This document shows, piece by piece, positions 1 to 7,223 of a stretch of 13,819 nucleotides of DNA. A program made the translations under genes and the position numbers. How positions within the stretch are numbered: the stretch's first letter is position 1; each line of letters starts with the position of its first letter. The notes below the pieces were generated by a model, which was not told the DNA's origin, ran no database searches, and worked only from the letters and a program-made list of their open reading frames with translations. Origin of the DNA: Dongia_A sp964542425. GTDB taxonomy: Bacteria; Pseudomonadota; Alphaproteobacteria; Dongiales; Dongiaceae. The stretch lies in contig CAZIUB010000005.1 of NCBI GenBank assembly GCA_964542425.1, positions 1 to 13,819 of the forward strand, given 5' to 3'.

Positions 1-19
1 TATCATCGCGCATGGCCAT
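1..19 (-). CDS. possible start of a further downstream gene (very partial)
   Basis: On the minus strand an ATG at 19-17 opens a frame reading M-A-M-R-D-D before the window ends. A GGAAG at 33-29 lies 9 nt upstream and could serve as a ribosome binding site. The gap from the dppF stop codon is about 39 nt, compatible with the operon continuing. Six codons are far too few to identify a product, and chance is a fair alternative. The short stretch before it holds two 10-bp palindromes (39-48 and 50-59) but no terminator-like hairpin with a T-tract. Confidence 0.15.
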
Positions 20-58
20 CGCCTTCGGCTTCCAATGTCCCGATCGGGAAACCCGGGT

Positions 59-904
59 TCATCGATTCCCCGCTTGTCTGGTCGCCGCACTTGACGGGGT
101 CCCGGAACCGTCAGACCCGGGACCGGTCTCCAGCGAAAGGATGGAATTCAGCAGATCTCGCGTCACCTGATGTTGTGGTCGCTTGAACACGTCCTCCGTG
201 GCGCCGATCTCGACGATCTTTCCGGCGCTCATGATCACCAACCGATCGGCGATGAACCCCTCCACATTCAGATTATTGGCGACAATCAAATAGGTGAGAT
301 TGAATTTCTCCTGCAATTCCTTGAGGAGGTTCAAGATCTGCGCCTGGATCGATACATCCAGCGCCGAGACGGGCTCGTCCAGAAAGAGGAATCGCGGGTT
401 CGTGGCCAGCGCCCGGGCGATCCCTAGACGCTGGCACTGGCCACCGCTGAATTCGTGGGGATAATATTCGGCATGGCGCGGGCTCAAACCCACCAGGTGC
501 AGCAACTCAAGCGCCCGCTCTTTCCTTTCCACGGCACTCCCGATCCCGAAGCCCTTCAGCGGCATTTCTATGATCGAACGCGCGGTGCGGCGCGGATTCA
601 TGGACGCCACGGGATTCTGAAACACCATCTGCATCTTCGAACGCGCGGCGGTGAGCGCACCGCCGCGAAGGCCCGGGATCGACTTTCCATCGAACAGCAC
701 GTCGCCCGACGTCGCCCCGACCAGGTTCATGACGATGCGCCCGACCGTCGATTTACCACTGCCCGACATACCGGCTAGGCCGAAGGCCTCGCCGCTCTTG
801 ATGGCGAAGCTCACACCATCGACCGCGGCCACAACGTCGCCACTGGGTCCGCGAAATTCCTTCCGCAGATTGACCACCTCGACGATGGGCGCCTCGCCGC
901 TCAT
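59..904 (-). CDS. dppF: peptide-type ABC importer ATP-binding subunit, DppF/OppF-like, with altered H-loop and short C-terminus
   Basis: This is the second nucleotide-binding subunit of the importer; it works at the cytoplasmic face of the membrane with DppD to power uptake. From the chosen ATG (281 aa) the Walker A GMSGSGKS is at residues 45-52, Q-loop Gln at 96, signature FSGGQ at 152-156, and Walker B with catalytic Glu FLFLDE at 172-177. The H-loop, normally S-H-D-L, reads A-N-N-L at 209-212, so the switch histidine is Asn210 (codon AAT, 277-275). The protein ends in a Gly/Ser/Thr-rich tail after about residue 258 and lacks the Cys-containing C-terminal segment of many OppF/DppF proteins; family members are usually around 320-335 aa. 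The ATG at 904 sits 1 nt past the dppD stop with GGGAG 13 nt upstream. An in-frame ATG at 952 would add 16 residues unlike the family, overlapping dppD. The symbol denotes family, not a proven dipeptide substrate. Confidence 0.9.
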   Translation of the reverse strand: MSGEAPIVEVVNLRKEFRGPSGDVVAAVDGVSFAIKSGEAFGLAGMSGSGKSTVGRIVMNLVGATSGDVLFDGKSIPGLRGGALTAARSKMQMVFQNPVASMNPRRTARSIIEMPLKGFGIGSAVERKERALELLHLVGLSPRHAEYYPHEFSGGQCQRLGIARALATNPRFLFLDEPVSALDVSIQAQILNLLKELQEKFNLTYLIVANNLNVEGFIADRLVIMSAGKIVEIGATEDVFKRPQHQVTRDLLNSILSLETGPGSDGSGTPSSAATRQAGNR

Positions 905-905
905 G

Positions 906-1886
906 TTAGGGACGCTGCTCCCGCAGCCAGCACCGAACGCTTCGGCGTTCATCGAGTGCCACGTTCGGCGGCGTCTGACGGCAGACGTCCATGGCGCTGG
1001 TGCAGCGCGGCCGAAAACTGCACCCCGGCGGCAGCCGCATCACGTCCGGGACTTCGCCGGGAATCTGCTCCAGGCGCTTCACCTTGCGACCCTGGCTCAA
1101 CACGCGGACGGAGTTCAGCAAGGCCGTGGAATAGGGGTGCTGGGGGTTCCCAAGCACCTGATTGGCGTCGCCGGTCTCCATTTGCTTGCCGGCATACATC
1201 ACCACCACCTTGTCGGACATCATCGACACGACGCCGAAATCGTGGGTGATGAGCAGGACAGCCATGTGCATCTCGTTCCGCATGGTCTTGACCAGTTGCA
1301 GGAACTGGATCTGGCTCAATGAATCGAGATTGGTCGTCGGTTCGTCGGCGATCAACAGCGCCGGATTCGAAAGCAGGGCCATCGCCAGCATGACCCGCTG
1401 CGAAACACCGGCGCTGACTTCGAAGGGATAATGGCCAAGAATGCGCTCGGGCTCGCTGACGCCGATCCGCTCCAGCATCTCGATGGCGCGGCGGCGGGCT
1501 TGGCCCTTGTCGATGCGGTCGCGAAGTGTGATCGATTCGATCATTTGATGGCCGATCGTCATCACCGGATGGAGCGACGTGTAGGGGTTCTGGAACACCA
1601 TGGACATGGTCGTGCCGCGCACCGACTGCATCTCGCGCGGGGCCAGCTGCAGCAGATTCCGCCCGAGATGCAGCACCTCGCCCGCGACGATGCGGCCCGG
1701 CTCGGCGATCAGGCGCATGATGGACAAGGCGGTGACACTCTTGCCCGATCCCGATTCGCCGACGATGGTAACGATCTCCTCGCGCTCGATCGAGAGATCG
1801 ACGCCATCGACGGCCTTCACCACGCCGCTCGAGACGAAAAAATACGTTGTCAGGCCGGAAACCCGGAGAGCCGCTTGGCTATCCAC
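906..1886 (-). CDS. dppD: peptide-type ABC importer ATP-binding subunit, DppD/OppD-like, with degenerate ABC signature
   Basis: This is the first nucleotide-binding subunit of the importer. Numbered from the GTG at 1886 (326 aa): Walker A GESGSGKS 43-50, Q-loop Gln99, Walker B LLIADE 177-182, H-loop His215. The C-terminal region has four cysteines at 289, 295, 302 and 319 in the CX5CX6C...C arrangement known from OppD/DppD, where it binds an iron-sulfur cluster. The ABC signature, usually [FL]SGGx, reads VSAGV at 157-161, so the first glycine of the GG pair is alanine (GCC, 1412-1410). The D-loop region reads TTNLD in place of the common TTALD. The GTG start is preferred because GAGGG lies 8 nt upstream, homology begins at once (LRVSGLTTYF), and it overlaps the amidase stop by 8 nt. 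A longer in-frame ATG at 1961 would add 25 Arg/Cys-rich residues that look like read-through of amidase sequence. Substrate unknown. Confidence 0.9.
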   Translation of the reverse strand: MDSQAALRVSGLTTYFFVSSGVVKAVDGVDLSIEREEIVTIVGESGSGKSVTALSIMRLIAEPGRIVAGEVLHLGRNLLQLAPREMQSVRGTTMSMVFQNPYTSLHPVMTIGHQMIESITLRDRIDKGQARRRAIEMLERIGVSEPERILGHYPFEVSAGVSQRVMLAMALLSNPALLIADEPTTNLDSLSQIQFLQLVKTMRNEMHMAVLLITHDFGVVSMMSDKVVVMYAGKQMETGDANQVLGNPQHPYSTALLNSVRVLSQGRKVKRLEQIPGEVPDVMRLPPGCSFRPRCTSAMDVCRQTPPNVALDERRSVRCWLREQRP

Positions 1887-3447
1887 CCGACCCACCCTCG
1901 AACGTCGCCTCGAGCGTGGCGGCGATGCGCAGCAGGCGCGCTTCCGACAAATACGGGCCAATCAATTGCAGCCCGATCGGCAAGCCATGTTTGCCCAGCC
2001 CGATTGGCACACTCACCGCGGGATGCCCGGTAACGTTGAGGGGATAGGTGTTCTGGCACATGGCACCCGCCCGGTTCGCCATTTCCTTCAGCGTGGGCCG
2101 CTTGTCGAGCAGACGAAAGGCCTTCATCGGTATAGTGGGCGTGACAAGAGTATCGAATGATTCCAGAACCCGGTCCATCTCCTGGCGCGCGGCGTAGCGC
2201 AGATTGGTGGCTTTCGAAAAATACAGGCTCTTGCCCTCTCGGCGCAGATGCTTTCCGGTCGCCATGATGATCTTGAGGATCGGCGGGAAATCTCCCGACC
2301 CCGCTCGCCTCGCATTGGCGAAGGCCTCCTGCCAGCCGATGTCGCAAAGGCCGCGCCGCCCGAAACCCTCCTGGTCGGTTTCGATCATGGCGGTGATCGC
2401 ATGGGCGGCAAATCCATTCCAGATCGCCCGCGCATCAGGCCAGAACGGCACGGAGGCCGTTCCGCATTTTGCTCCCAGCTTGGCGAAATGCGCCACCGCT
2501 TTGCGAACGCCGGCCCCGACATCGGCCTCGATCGTGTCGAGATCCATCGATTCCTTGACCAATCCGATCCGCAGGCCGGCGATGCCGCCGCCAAGCATCT
2601 TGGAGTATTCCTCGGCGACCAATGGGCCTCGGGCCCATTGCGGGTCCCTTGGGTCCTCGCCGGCCATGACCTCCAGCGCCACCGCCACGTCCCTGACATT
2701 GCGCGCCACCGGACAAACGAAATCGATCGTGTGATCGAGATAGGTGATGCCGAACGAGGGCACAAGGCCATGCGATGGCTTGATCGTGACCACGCCGCAC
2801 CAGGCGGCCGGGATCCGCGCGCTGCCACCCTGGTCGACCGCGATCGCGATATCGACATCGCCCGAAGCCACGGCTGCCCCGCTACCGCCGGATGATCCGC
2901 CGGCCGAGTATTCCGGCGCATGCGGGTTGCGCACACAACCGAAGGCGCTGGTCTCGCTGGTCCCGGCGAAACCGAAATCATCCATGTTGAGCTTGCCGAC
3001 GATGGTGCCCCCCGCGTCCAAGAGCCGCTCGACGATGGTCGCATCAATATCGGGAACGAAATGCTGCAACAGGCGAGAGCCGTTGGTCATCGGTACGCCC
3101 GCCAGGCGGATATTGTCCTTGAGCCCGATCCTCTTGCCCAGGAGCTTCCCCCTTGGCGCGCCCTTGACCTCGCATTTCCGGATGAAGGCGTTGTAGGGGT
3201 CCTCGGCTTCGGTCGGGCGCCGGGAGCGGCCACGGCTCGGGTAGCGAAGCGCCGGCTCGGGCAACGGCAGATCGTCGAGCCGATCGAACATGCCGAGCAT
3301 GGCATCGACCATCTCGCGCAATTCCTCCAACTCCTCGGCACCGCATCGGATGTATTCGCTTTCCAAGAGCCCTCGAATCTCGTCGGTTGACGGCCGCCTG
3401 ATGAAACCGGCTAGGCGCTTGCGCTTCCACTGAGGTTTCTTGGGCAT
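1879..3447 (-). CDS. amidase-signature family hydrolase (GatA/AtzF-like)
   Basis: This 522-residue protein is predicted to hydrolyse a linear amide or carbamoyl bond in the cytoplasm; no signal peptide is visible. The Ser-cisSer-Lys triad of the amidase signature family is present: Lys110 in GLKDN, Ser185 in GGSSGGS (183-189), and nucleophile Ser209 in DQGGSARIP (205-213). The 24-residue gap between the two serines matches malonamidase E2 numbering as I recall it (131/155). The C-terminus has the usual GLPIGLQLIGP segment followed by a helix. The first about 100 residues are basic and charged and are less typical. A good AGGAG lies upstream of the ATG and the gene follows dppC by 15 nt, while its end overlaps dppD. 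Location inside the transporter gene set implies it processes the imported compound. It could be an indole-acetamide, allophanate, urethane or N-carbamoyl amidase; sequence reading cannot decide. It is unlikely to be true GatA because no gatB or gatC accompanies it. Confidence 0.9.
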   Translation of the reverse strand: MPKKPQWKRKRLAGFIRRPSTDEIRGLLESEYIRCGAEELEELREMVDAMLGMFDRLDDLPLPEPALRYPSRGRSRRPTEAEDPYNAFIRKCEVKGAPRGKLLGKRIGLKDNIRLAGVPMTNGSRLLQHFVPDIDATIVERLLDAGGTIVGKLNMDDFGFAGTSETSAFGCVRNPHAPEYSAGGSSGGSGAAVASGDVDIAIAVDQGGSARIPAAWCGVVTIKPSHGLVPSFGITYLDHTIDFVCPVARNVRDVAVALEVMAGEDPRDPQWARGPLVAEEYSKMLGGGIAGLRIGLVKESMDLDTIEADVGAGVRKAVAHFAKLGAKCGTASVPFWPDARAIWNGFAAHAITAMIETDQEGFGRRGLCDIGWQEAFANARRAGSGDFPPILKIIMATGKHLRREGKSLYFSKATNLRYAARQEMDRVLESFDTLVTPTIPMKAFRLLDKRPTLKEMANRAGAMCQNTYPLNVTGHPAVSVPIGLGKHGLPIGLQLIGPYLSEARLLRIAATLEATFEGGSGG

Positions 3448-3462
3448 GTCGGCAATCTCCTC

Positions 3463-4389
3463 TTAGCGCTGCGTCCGCAAGCGTGGATCGAGGGCATCGC
3501 GCAGCCCGTCGCCGGCGAAGTTGAGGGCGACCGCGACGATGACGATGGTGGCGCCGGGAAACAGCGAAACCCACGGCGCCGACAAGAGCACGTCGCGCCC
3601 GTCGGACGCCATGATTCCCCAATCGGCGGCCGGCGGCTGGACACCGACACCCAGGAAACTCAAACCGGCGGCGAAGACGACCATGCCGCCCAATGCCGTC
3701 GTCCCGTAAACGATGATGGGCGAGAGCACATTGGGAAGAATCTCCGTTAGCAGGATGGCGCTCGTGCTCATGCCGCAGACCCTTGCCGCCTCGATGAAGG
3801 TGGAGCCGCGCAAACGAACCGTATCGACATAGACGATCCGCGCCACGTAGGGCAGCAGCACAACGGCCATCGACAAGGAGGCATTCAGCATGCCCGGCCC
3901 CAGAATGGCCGAAATGGCGACCGCCAGCAACACGGCCGGAAACGCAAAAATGACATCGAGGCTACGCATGATCACGGTGCCGAGGAAACTGGGGCGCCAG
4001 CCGGCGACCAGGCCCAGGATAAGGCCGAGGGCCGAACTCAAGGCAATCGGAACCGCGGCGATGGGCAACGAAACGCGACCACCCCAGATCAGCCGGGTGA
4101 GAATATCTCGGGCCTGCCCGTCCGTCCCCAGCCAATGGCCCGGCGTGAACAACGGTGCCAGCCTTCCGACCTCCATGTCGGATTCATTGGGATCGTAGGG
4201 GCTGATCCAAGGCGCCAGCAGCGATACCAGGATGGCGAGAACCGTGACGATGCTCCCGCCCAGCGCCAGCCGGTCCCGCGACAGGGCAAGAAACGCAAGC
4301 ATCAGCCCCGATCGGTGCGCCTTGATCGGCGCCAACTCGTCTTCGATGCCCGCACCTTGTGCCGGCGACTTTTCCTGGTCGGCTATCAT
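3463..4389 (-). CDS. dppC: peptide-type ABC importer permease, DppC/OppC-like
   Basis: This inner-membrane subunit forms half of the translocation pathway. From the ATG at 4389 it has 308 residues. A cytoplasmic N-terminal tail (1-40) precedes a first membrane segment at about 43-62. The OppC N-terminal hallmark LGTDxxxRDILTRLIWGGR is at 87-105. The EAA loop that docks on the ATPase is at about 197-222 (FIEAARVCGM...EILPN). The family motif LSFLGVG...PPAADWG is at 243-258, and the terminal GDGLRDALDPRLR is at 293-305. The ATG overlaps the dppB stop as ATGA, with GAGGA 9 nt upstream. An in-frame ATG at 4557 would extend the protein by 56 Arg/Gly-rich residues wholly inside dppB and is rejected. 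Confidence 0.93.
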   Translation of the reverse strand: MIADQEKSPAQGAGIEDELAPIKAHRSGLMLAFLALSRDRLALGGSIVTVLAILVSLLAPWISPYDPNESDMEVGRLAPLFTPGHWLGTDGQARDILTRLIWGGRVSLPIAAVPIALSSALGLILGLVAGWRPSFLGTVIMRSLDVIFAFPAVLLAVAISAILGPGMLNASLSMAVVLLPYVARIVYVDTVRLRGSTFIEAARVCGMSTSAILLTEILPNVLSPIIVYGTTALGGMVVFAAGLSFLGVGVQPPAADWGIMASDGRDVLLSAPWVSLFPGATIVIVAVALNFAGDGLRDALDPRLRTQR

Positions 4390-5348
4390 GGTGCTCTTTC
4401 CTCGTGCCGCGCCTGCGGATTCAACGCGGCCGTGGTGATGTCGGTCACCAGATTGGCGATCACGAAGACCACGGCGAACACCAGCAGCACGGCCTGGATC
4501 ACCGGCACGTCGCGCGCGAGCGTCGCACTGTACATCAATAGCCCAACGCCCGGCCATTGGAAGATCACTTCCGCGAACAAAGAGGCGCCGAAGATGAACC
4601 CGACCTGCAACCCGGAGATGTTGACGACCGCCGGCACCAGCATACGCACCGCGTATGAACGGATGACTCGACTCTCCGGCAATCCCCTGGCGCGAGCGGC
4701 GCGAATGTAATCCTGCCCCATGATGTCCAGCAAACCGGACCTCGTCAACCTGAAGACCACCGCCAGCGAAACCAAGGCCGCCGATATCGAGGGCAGTGGC
4801 AGGTGCCAGAGCAGATTCAAGAAGTCACCCTGTTTGGCGGCCGAATACATGCCGGTCGCCGGCAACCAGCGTAATTTCAAGGCAAAGACCCAGAGCATCA
4901 TCAGCCCGATCCAGAAAGTGGGCGCGCTGGCCGCGACCAAGGCGAGGATGGTGCTGAATCGGTCGAAGAAGGAAAACCGCCTGACGCCGGCCAAGACCCC
5001 ACCGACGAAACCAACGACGATGGCGATCGTGGCGGCGACGACGGTCAGGATGACGGTATTGCCGATGCGTTGACCGAGGATTTCAGCGACCGGAAGCTGA
5101 TAGGCGATCGAGTTTCCGAAATTTCCCCGCAATACATTGAACAGCCATTTGAGATACTGGGTATAGATCGGCTGATCCAGCCCGTAATATTGACGCAATG
5201 CCGCCCTGCTGCTCTCCGTGGCCATTGGGCCCAGCAGTGTCAACGTGATGTCGCCCGGCACCAGTCGCATGAGAAGAAAGGCAACCAGGGAAACACCGAA
5301 CAGAATCGGGATGACCGCGAGAACGCGTTTGACAACAAGCGCCAGCAT
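4386..5348 (-). CDS. dppB: peptide-type ABC importer permease, DppB/OppB-like
   Basis: This 320-residue inner-membrane protein is the partner permease of DppC. The first membrane segment (about 9-29) is followed by a periplasmic stretch with YGLDQPIYTQYLKWL and GNFGNS (55-80), as usual in OppB. Further hydrophobic segments lie at about 98-120, 134-157, 186-200, 240-262 and 284-305. The EAA loop is at about 213-240 (DYIRAARARGL...RMLVPA), and the end carries the customary TDITTAALNPQAR. The ATG follows only a weak G-rich Shine-Dalgarno sequence (GGCGG), 33 nt downstream of a T-tract hairpin that separates it from the binding-protein gene. Expression should therefore be lower than that of the binding protein and depend on read-through. 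Confidence 0.93.
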   Translation of the reverse strand: MLALVVKRVLAVIPILFGVSLVAFLLMRLVPGDITLTLLGPMATESSRAALRQYYGLDQPIYTQYLKWLFNVLRGNFGNSIAYQLPVAEILGQRIGNTVILTVVAATIAIVVGFVGGVLAGVRRFSFFDRFSTILALVAASAPTFWIGLMMLWVFALKLRWLPATGMYSAAKQGDFLNLLWHLPLPSISAALVSLAVVFRLTRSGLLDIMGQDYIRAARARGLPESRVIRSYAVRMLVPAVVNISGLQVGFIFGASLFAEVIFQWPGVGLLMYSATLARDVPVIQAVLLVFAVVFVIANLVTDITTAALNPQARHEERAP

Positions 5349-5381
5349 CGCTATCCGCCGCCCCCGGAACCCGGTAGTCGC

Positions 5382-5422
5382 AAAAAACGGGGCGGCGCCG
5401 CCGCAAAGGTGCGGCGCCGCCC
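5382..5422 (-). terminator. intrinsic terminator/attenuator between binding-protein and permease genes
   Basis: Two perfectly complementary 12-nt arms (5390-5401 and 5411-5422) enclose a 9-nt loop. Read on the minus strand the GC-rich stem is followed after 2 nt by six T residues (5387-5382). This is a textbook rho-independent terminator placed 13 nt after the binding-protein stop codon. Because the following permease gene starts 33 nt beyond it with no obvious promoter between, it most likely acts as a partial terminator and 3'-end stabiliser, keeping binding protein in excess over membrane subunits. Confidence 0.85.
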
Positions 5423-5434
5423 GTCAATTGTAGC

Positions 5435-7060
5435 CTATTCCTCTACCCACCAGAACTGGGTCAGATGGCCCGGATCCGTGAGCGGCAGCACACCGTGCAA
5501 CCGCTTCGAGGTCAGGAGATTGATCTTCTCCGAGCATACCGGAACGGTATAGGCCTGTTCCAGGATCTGGTCGAAGATCTTGGTGGCAACGGCATTCTGC
5601 GAATCGTCGGTCATCGCCGACTGAAAATCGACATAGAGGTCGTCGATCATCTGGTCCTTGACATGCCCGGTATTGCCGAACTTGCCTTGGGCAAACAAAT
5701 CGACGGCCCAGAAGTCGTCATAGTCGGACGCCCAGGACATCACGTTGAAGCCCTCTCCCGCCTCCAGGCCCTTGAGCCAGAAGCCGAGATAGGTGACCCA
5801 GTCGCTGGTCAGGATTTCCATCTTGATCCCGACCTTGGCGAGGTCGCGTTGGATCCATTCCGCCATCGGCACCGGAATCAGCATCGAGGAGCCGGAGGTC
5901 GGCACCCTGATCTTGGTGGTGAAGCCGTCGGCGTAACCGGCCTCCGCCAGCAAGGCCTTCGCCTTCTCCGGGTCATACGCATAGCGCTCCTTGGTCGAAT
6001 AGAGCGGCGAGGTTGGGAAGACGATGCTGTCGGAGGGAATGCAGATCCCCTGCAACAGCTCGTCGGTGATCGCCTTCCTGTCGATAGCATGGTTCACCGC
6101 CTGCCGCACCCGCAGGTCATTGAACGGCGCCTCGGCCACGTTGACCGCCATGTACCACATCTGGTTCGAGAGCGGGCTTTCGACGACCGTCATGCCCTCG
6201 CCCTTCAGACGCGAGATGTTGTCCGGCGAGAGCTGGGTGATGAGGTCAACCTCGCCGCTTTCGAGCGCGAAGACCCGCGCGGACTGGTCCGACATCACCA
6301 CATAGGTGATGCCGTCGAGGTAGGGTTGCGGTCCGTTCCAGTAATCCGGGTTCCGCTCGGTGACGATCCGCACACCGGGCTCGATCTCCTTGACCTTGAA
6401 CGGGCCGGTGCCGGCGGGGTGCGCATTGACGCCCTCGTTGCCGTGCGCCTTGATCGATTCTGGGCTCATCATCAAGGGGAGACCCGGCGCCAACCAGCCC
6501 GACATCTGGCTGAGGAAAACCGACCACGGCCGGCTGAGAACGAAATCGACGGTCGCGTCGTCGACCTTCTCGACGCTGGTGACGAAGCCAAGCGGCCCGC
6601 CCTTCAGCGCGTTCGCCCGCTCGAAATAGAACTCGAAGCTGGGATCGATGATGCGGCGGAAATTGAAGACGACCGCATCGGCGTTGAAATCGGTGCCATC
6701 GTGGAACTTGATGCCCTTGCGCAAATGGAAACGGTAACGCTTGCCGCCATCCAGCTCTTCCCAGGATTCGGCCAAGGCCGGCACGATCTTGGGCGGCTGG
6801 AACGGCACCGCGGCGAAGTCTATATTCGCCCGGTCCCGCTTGATCAATCCCTCGAACACGCTGAACACCACCCGCTTGTTACTGCCACCGAAGGTGATGT
6901 GCGGATCAAGGTTTGGAATCTCGCTTTCGATTCCGTAGACAACGCTGCCGCCGAATTTCGGCTTGGCGTCGCCGAAGTATTTCGGCAAATCTTCCGCCAT
7001 TAGACCGGTGGGTGTCAGCAGGAACATACCCACCAGGGTCGCAATTCTCCCGACTTTCAT
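5435..7060 (-). CDS. periplasmic substrate-binding protein of a family 5 (DppA/OppA-type) ABC importer
   Basis: This 541-residue exported protein captures the substrate in the periplasm and delivers it to the DppBC-like permeases. A signal peptide is visible at 1-22 (MKVGR then a hydrophobic core, cleavage after LMA); there is no lipobox cysteine, so it is soluble. The family 5 binding-protein signature region spans about 94-140 (PALAESWE...KGIKFHDGTDFNADAVVFNF). Further family motifs are GTGPFKV (217-223), NPDYW (238-242) and RQAVNHAIDR (319-328). The start is the ATG at 7060, preceded by GGAGG 5 nt upstream; an ATG at 7072 overlaps that site and would give four extra residues before the signal peptide. 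Family 5 proteins bind peptides, nickel, sugars, opines and many small molecules, so the ligand is open. Neighbouring HyuAB, deacylase and amidase genes suggest an amide, lactam or hydantoin-like compound or a modified peptide. Confidence 0.92.
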   Translation of the reverse strand: MKVGRIATLVGMFLLTPTGLMAEDLPKYFGDAKPKFGGSVVYGIESEIPNLDPHITFGGSNKRVVFSVFEGLIKRDRANIDFAAVPFQPPKIVPALAESWEELDGGKRYRFHLRKGIKFHDGTDFNADAVVFNFRRIIDPSFEFYFERANALKGGPLGFVTSVEKVDDATVDFVLSRPWSVFLSQMSGWLAPGLPLMMSPESIKAHGNEGVNAHPAGTGPFKVKEIEPGVRIVTERNPDYWNGPQPYLDGITYVVMSDQSARVFALESGEVDLITQLSPDNISRLKGEGMTVVESPLSNQMWYMAVNVAEAPFNDLRVRQAVNHAIDRKAITDELLQGICIPSDSIVFPTSPLYSTKERYAYDPEKAKALLAEAGYADGFTTKIRVPTSGSSMLIPVPMAEWIQRDLAKVGIKMEILTSDWVTYLGFWLKGLEAGEGFNVMSWASDYDDFWAVDLFAQGKFGNTGHVKDQMIDDLYVDFQSAMTDDSQNAVATKIFDQILEQAYTVPVCSEKINLLTSKRLHGVLPLTDPGHLTQFWWVEE

Positions 7061-7065
7061 GGAAA

Positions 7066-7070
7066 CCTCC
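7066..7070 (-). promoter_or_regulatory. strong Shine-Dalgarno site of the binding-protein gene
   Basis: GGAGG on the minus strand, 5 nt before the ATG at 7060. It decides between two in-frame ATGs, since the upstream one (7072) overlaps the site itself. It is among the best ribosome binding sites in the window, fitting a highly expressed periplasmic protein. Confidence 0.8.
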
Positions 7071-7104
7071 ATTGATTGCGTGGCTGCTTCTCCTGGTTCT
7101 CATT

Positions 7105-7185
7105 CATTCGCGAATGCATCCGTCCTTCGGATCTGCCGGCCACACCGGGGCGGCCACCATGGCCGCCTCGGCTCCCCGTGAGCCG
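7105..7185. repeat. cluster of four short dyads in the spacer before the binding-protein gene
   Basis: The 163-nt spacer between the oxygenase stop and the binding-protein start contains no convincing gene. It holds a 12-bp palindrome at 7105-7116 (CATTCGCGAATG), a 5-bp stem with 5-nt loop at 7118-7132, a perfect 8-bp stem with 3-nt loop at 7149-7167, and a 6-bp stem with 5-nt loop at 7169-7185. None is followed by a T-tract on the minus strand, so they are not canonical terminators. They could be an mRNA processing or stabilising element, an operator, or part of an internal promoter region. Function is inferred only from position. Confidence 0.5.
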
Positions 7186-7223
7186 GTCACGCGCGAATCT
7201 TGGGATTCTGTTCAAATGGTTCG

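Noticed and set aside
1887..1961. 25-residue extension of the DppD-like ATPase from an ATG within the amidase gene
   Set aside because: The Arg/Cys-rich residues look like out-of-frame amidase sequence; the GTG at 1886 has a better-spaced ribosome binding site and starts directly at the conserved fold.
4390..4557. 56-residue N-terminal extension of the DppC-like permease from an upstream ATG
   Set aside because: The extension is Arg/Gly-rich, lies entirely inside dppB and is unlike the family; the ATG at 4389 has a good Shine-Dalgarno sequence and an ATGA overlap.
5465..7003. Long open frame on the plus strand opposite the binding-protein gene
   Set aside because: It is the mirror of a GC-rich coding sequence. 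Its translation is rich in Arg, His, Asp and Leu without recognisable motifs, and the minus-strand protein has a signal peptide and family motifs.
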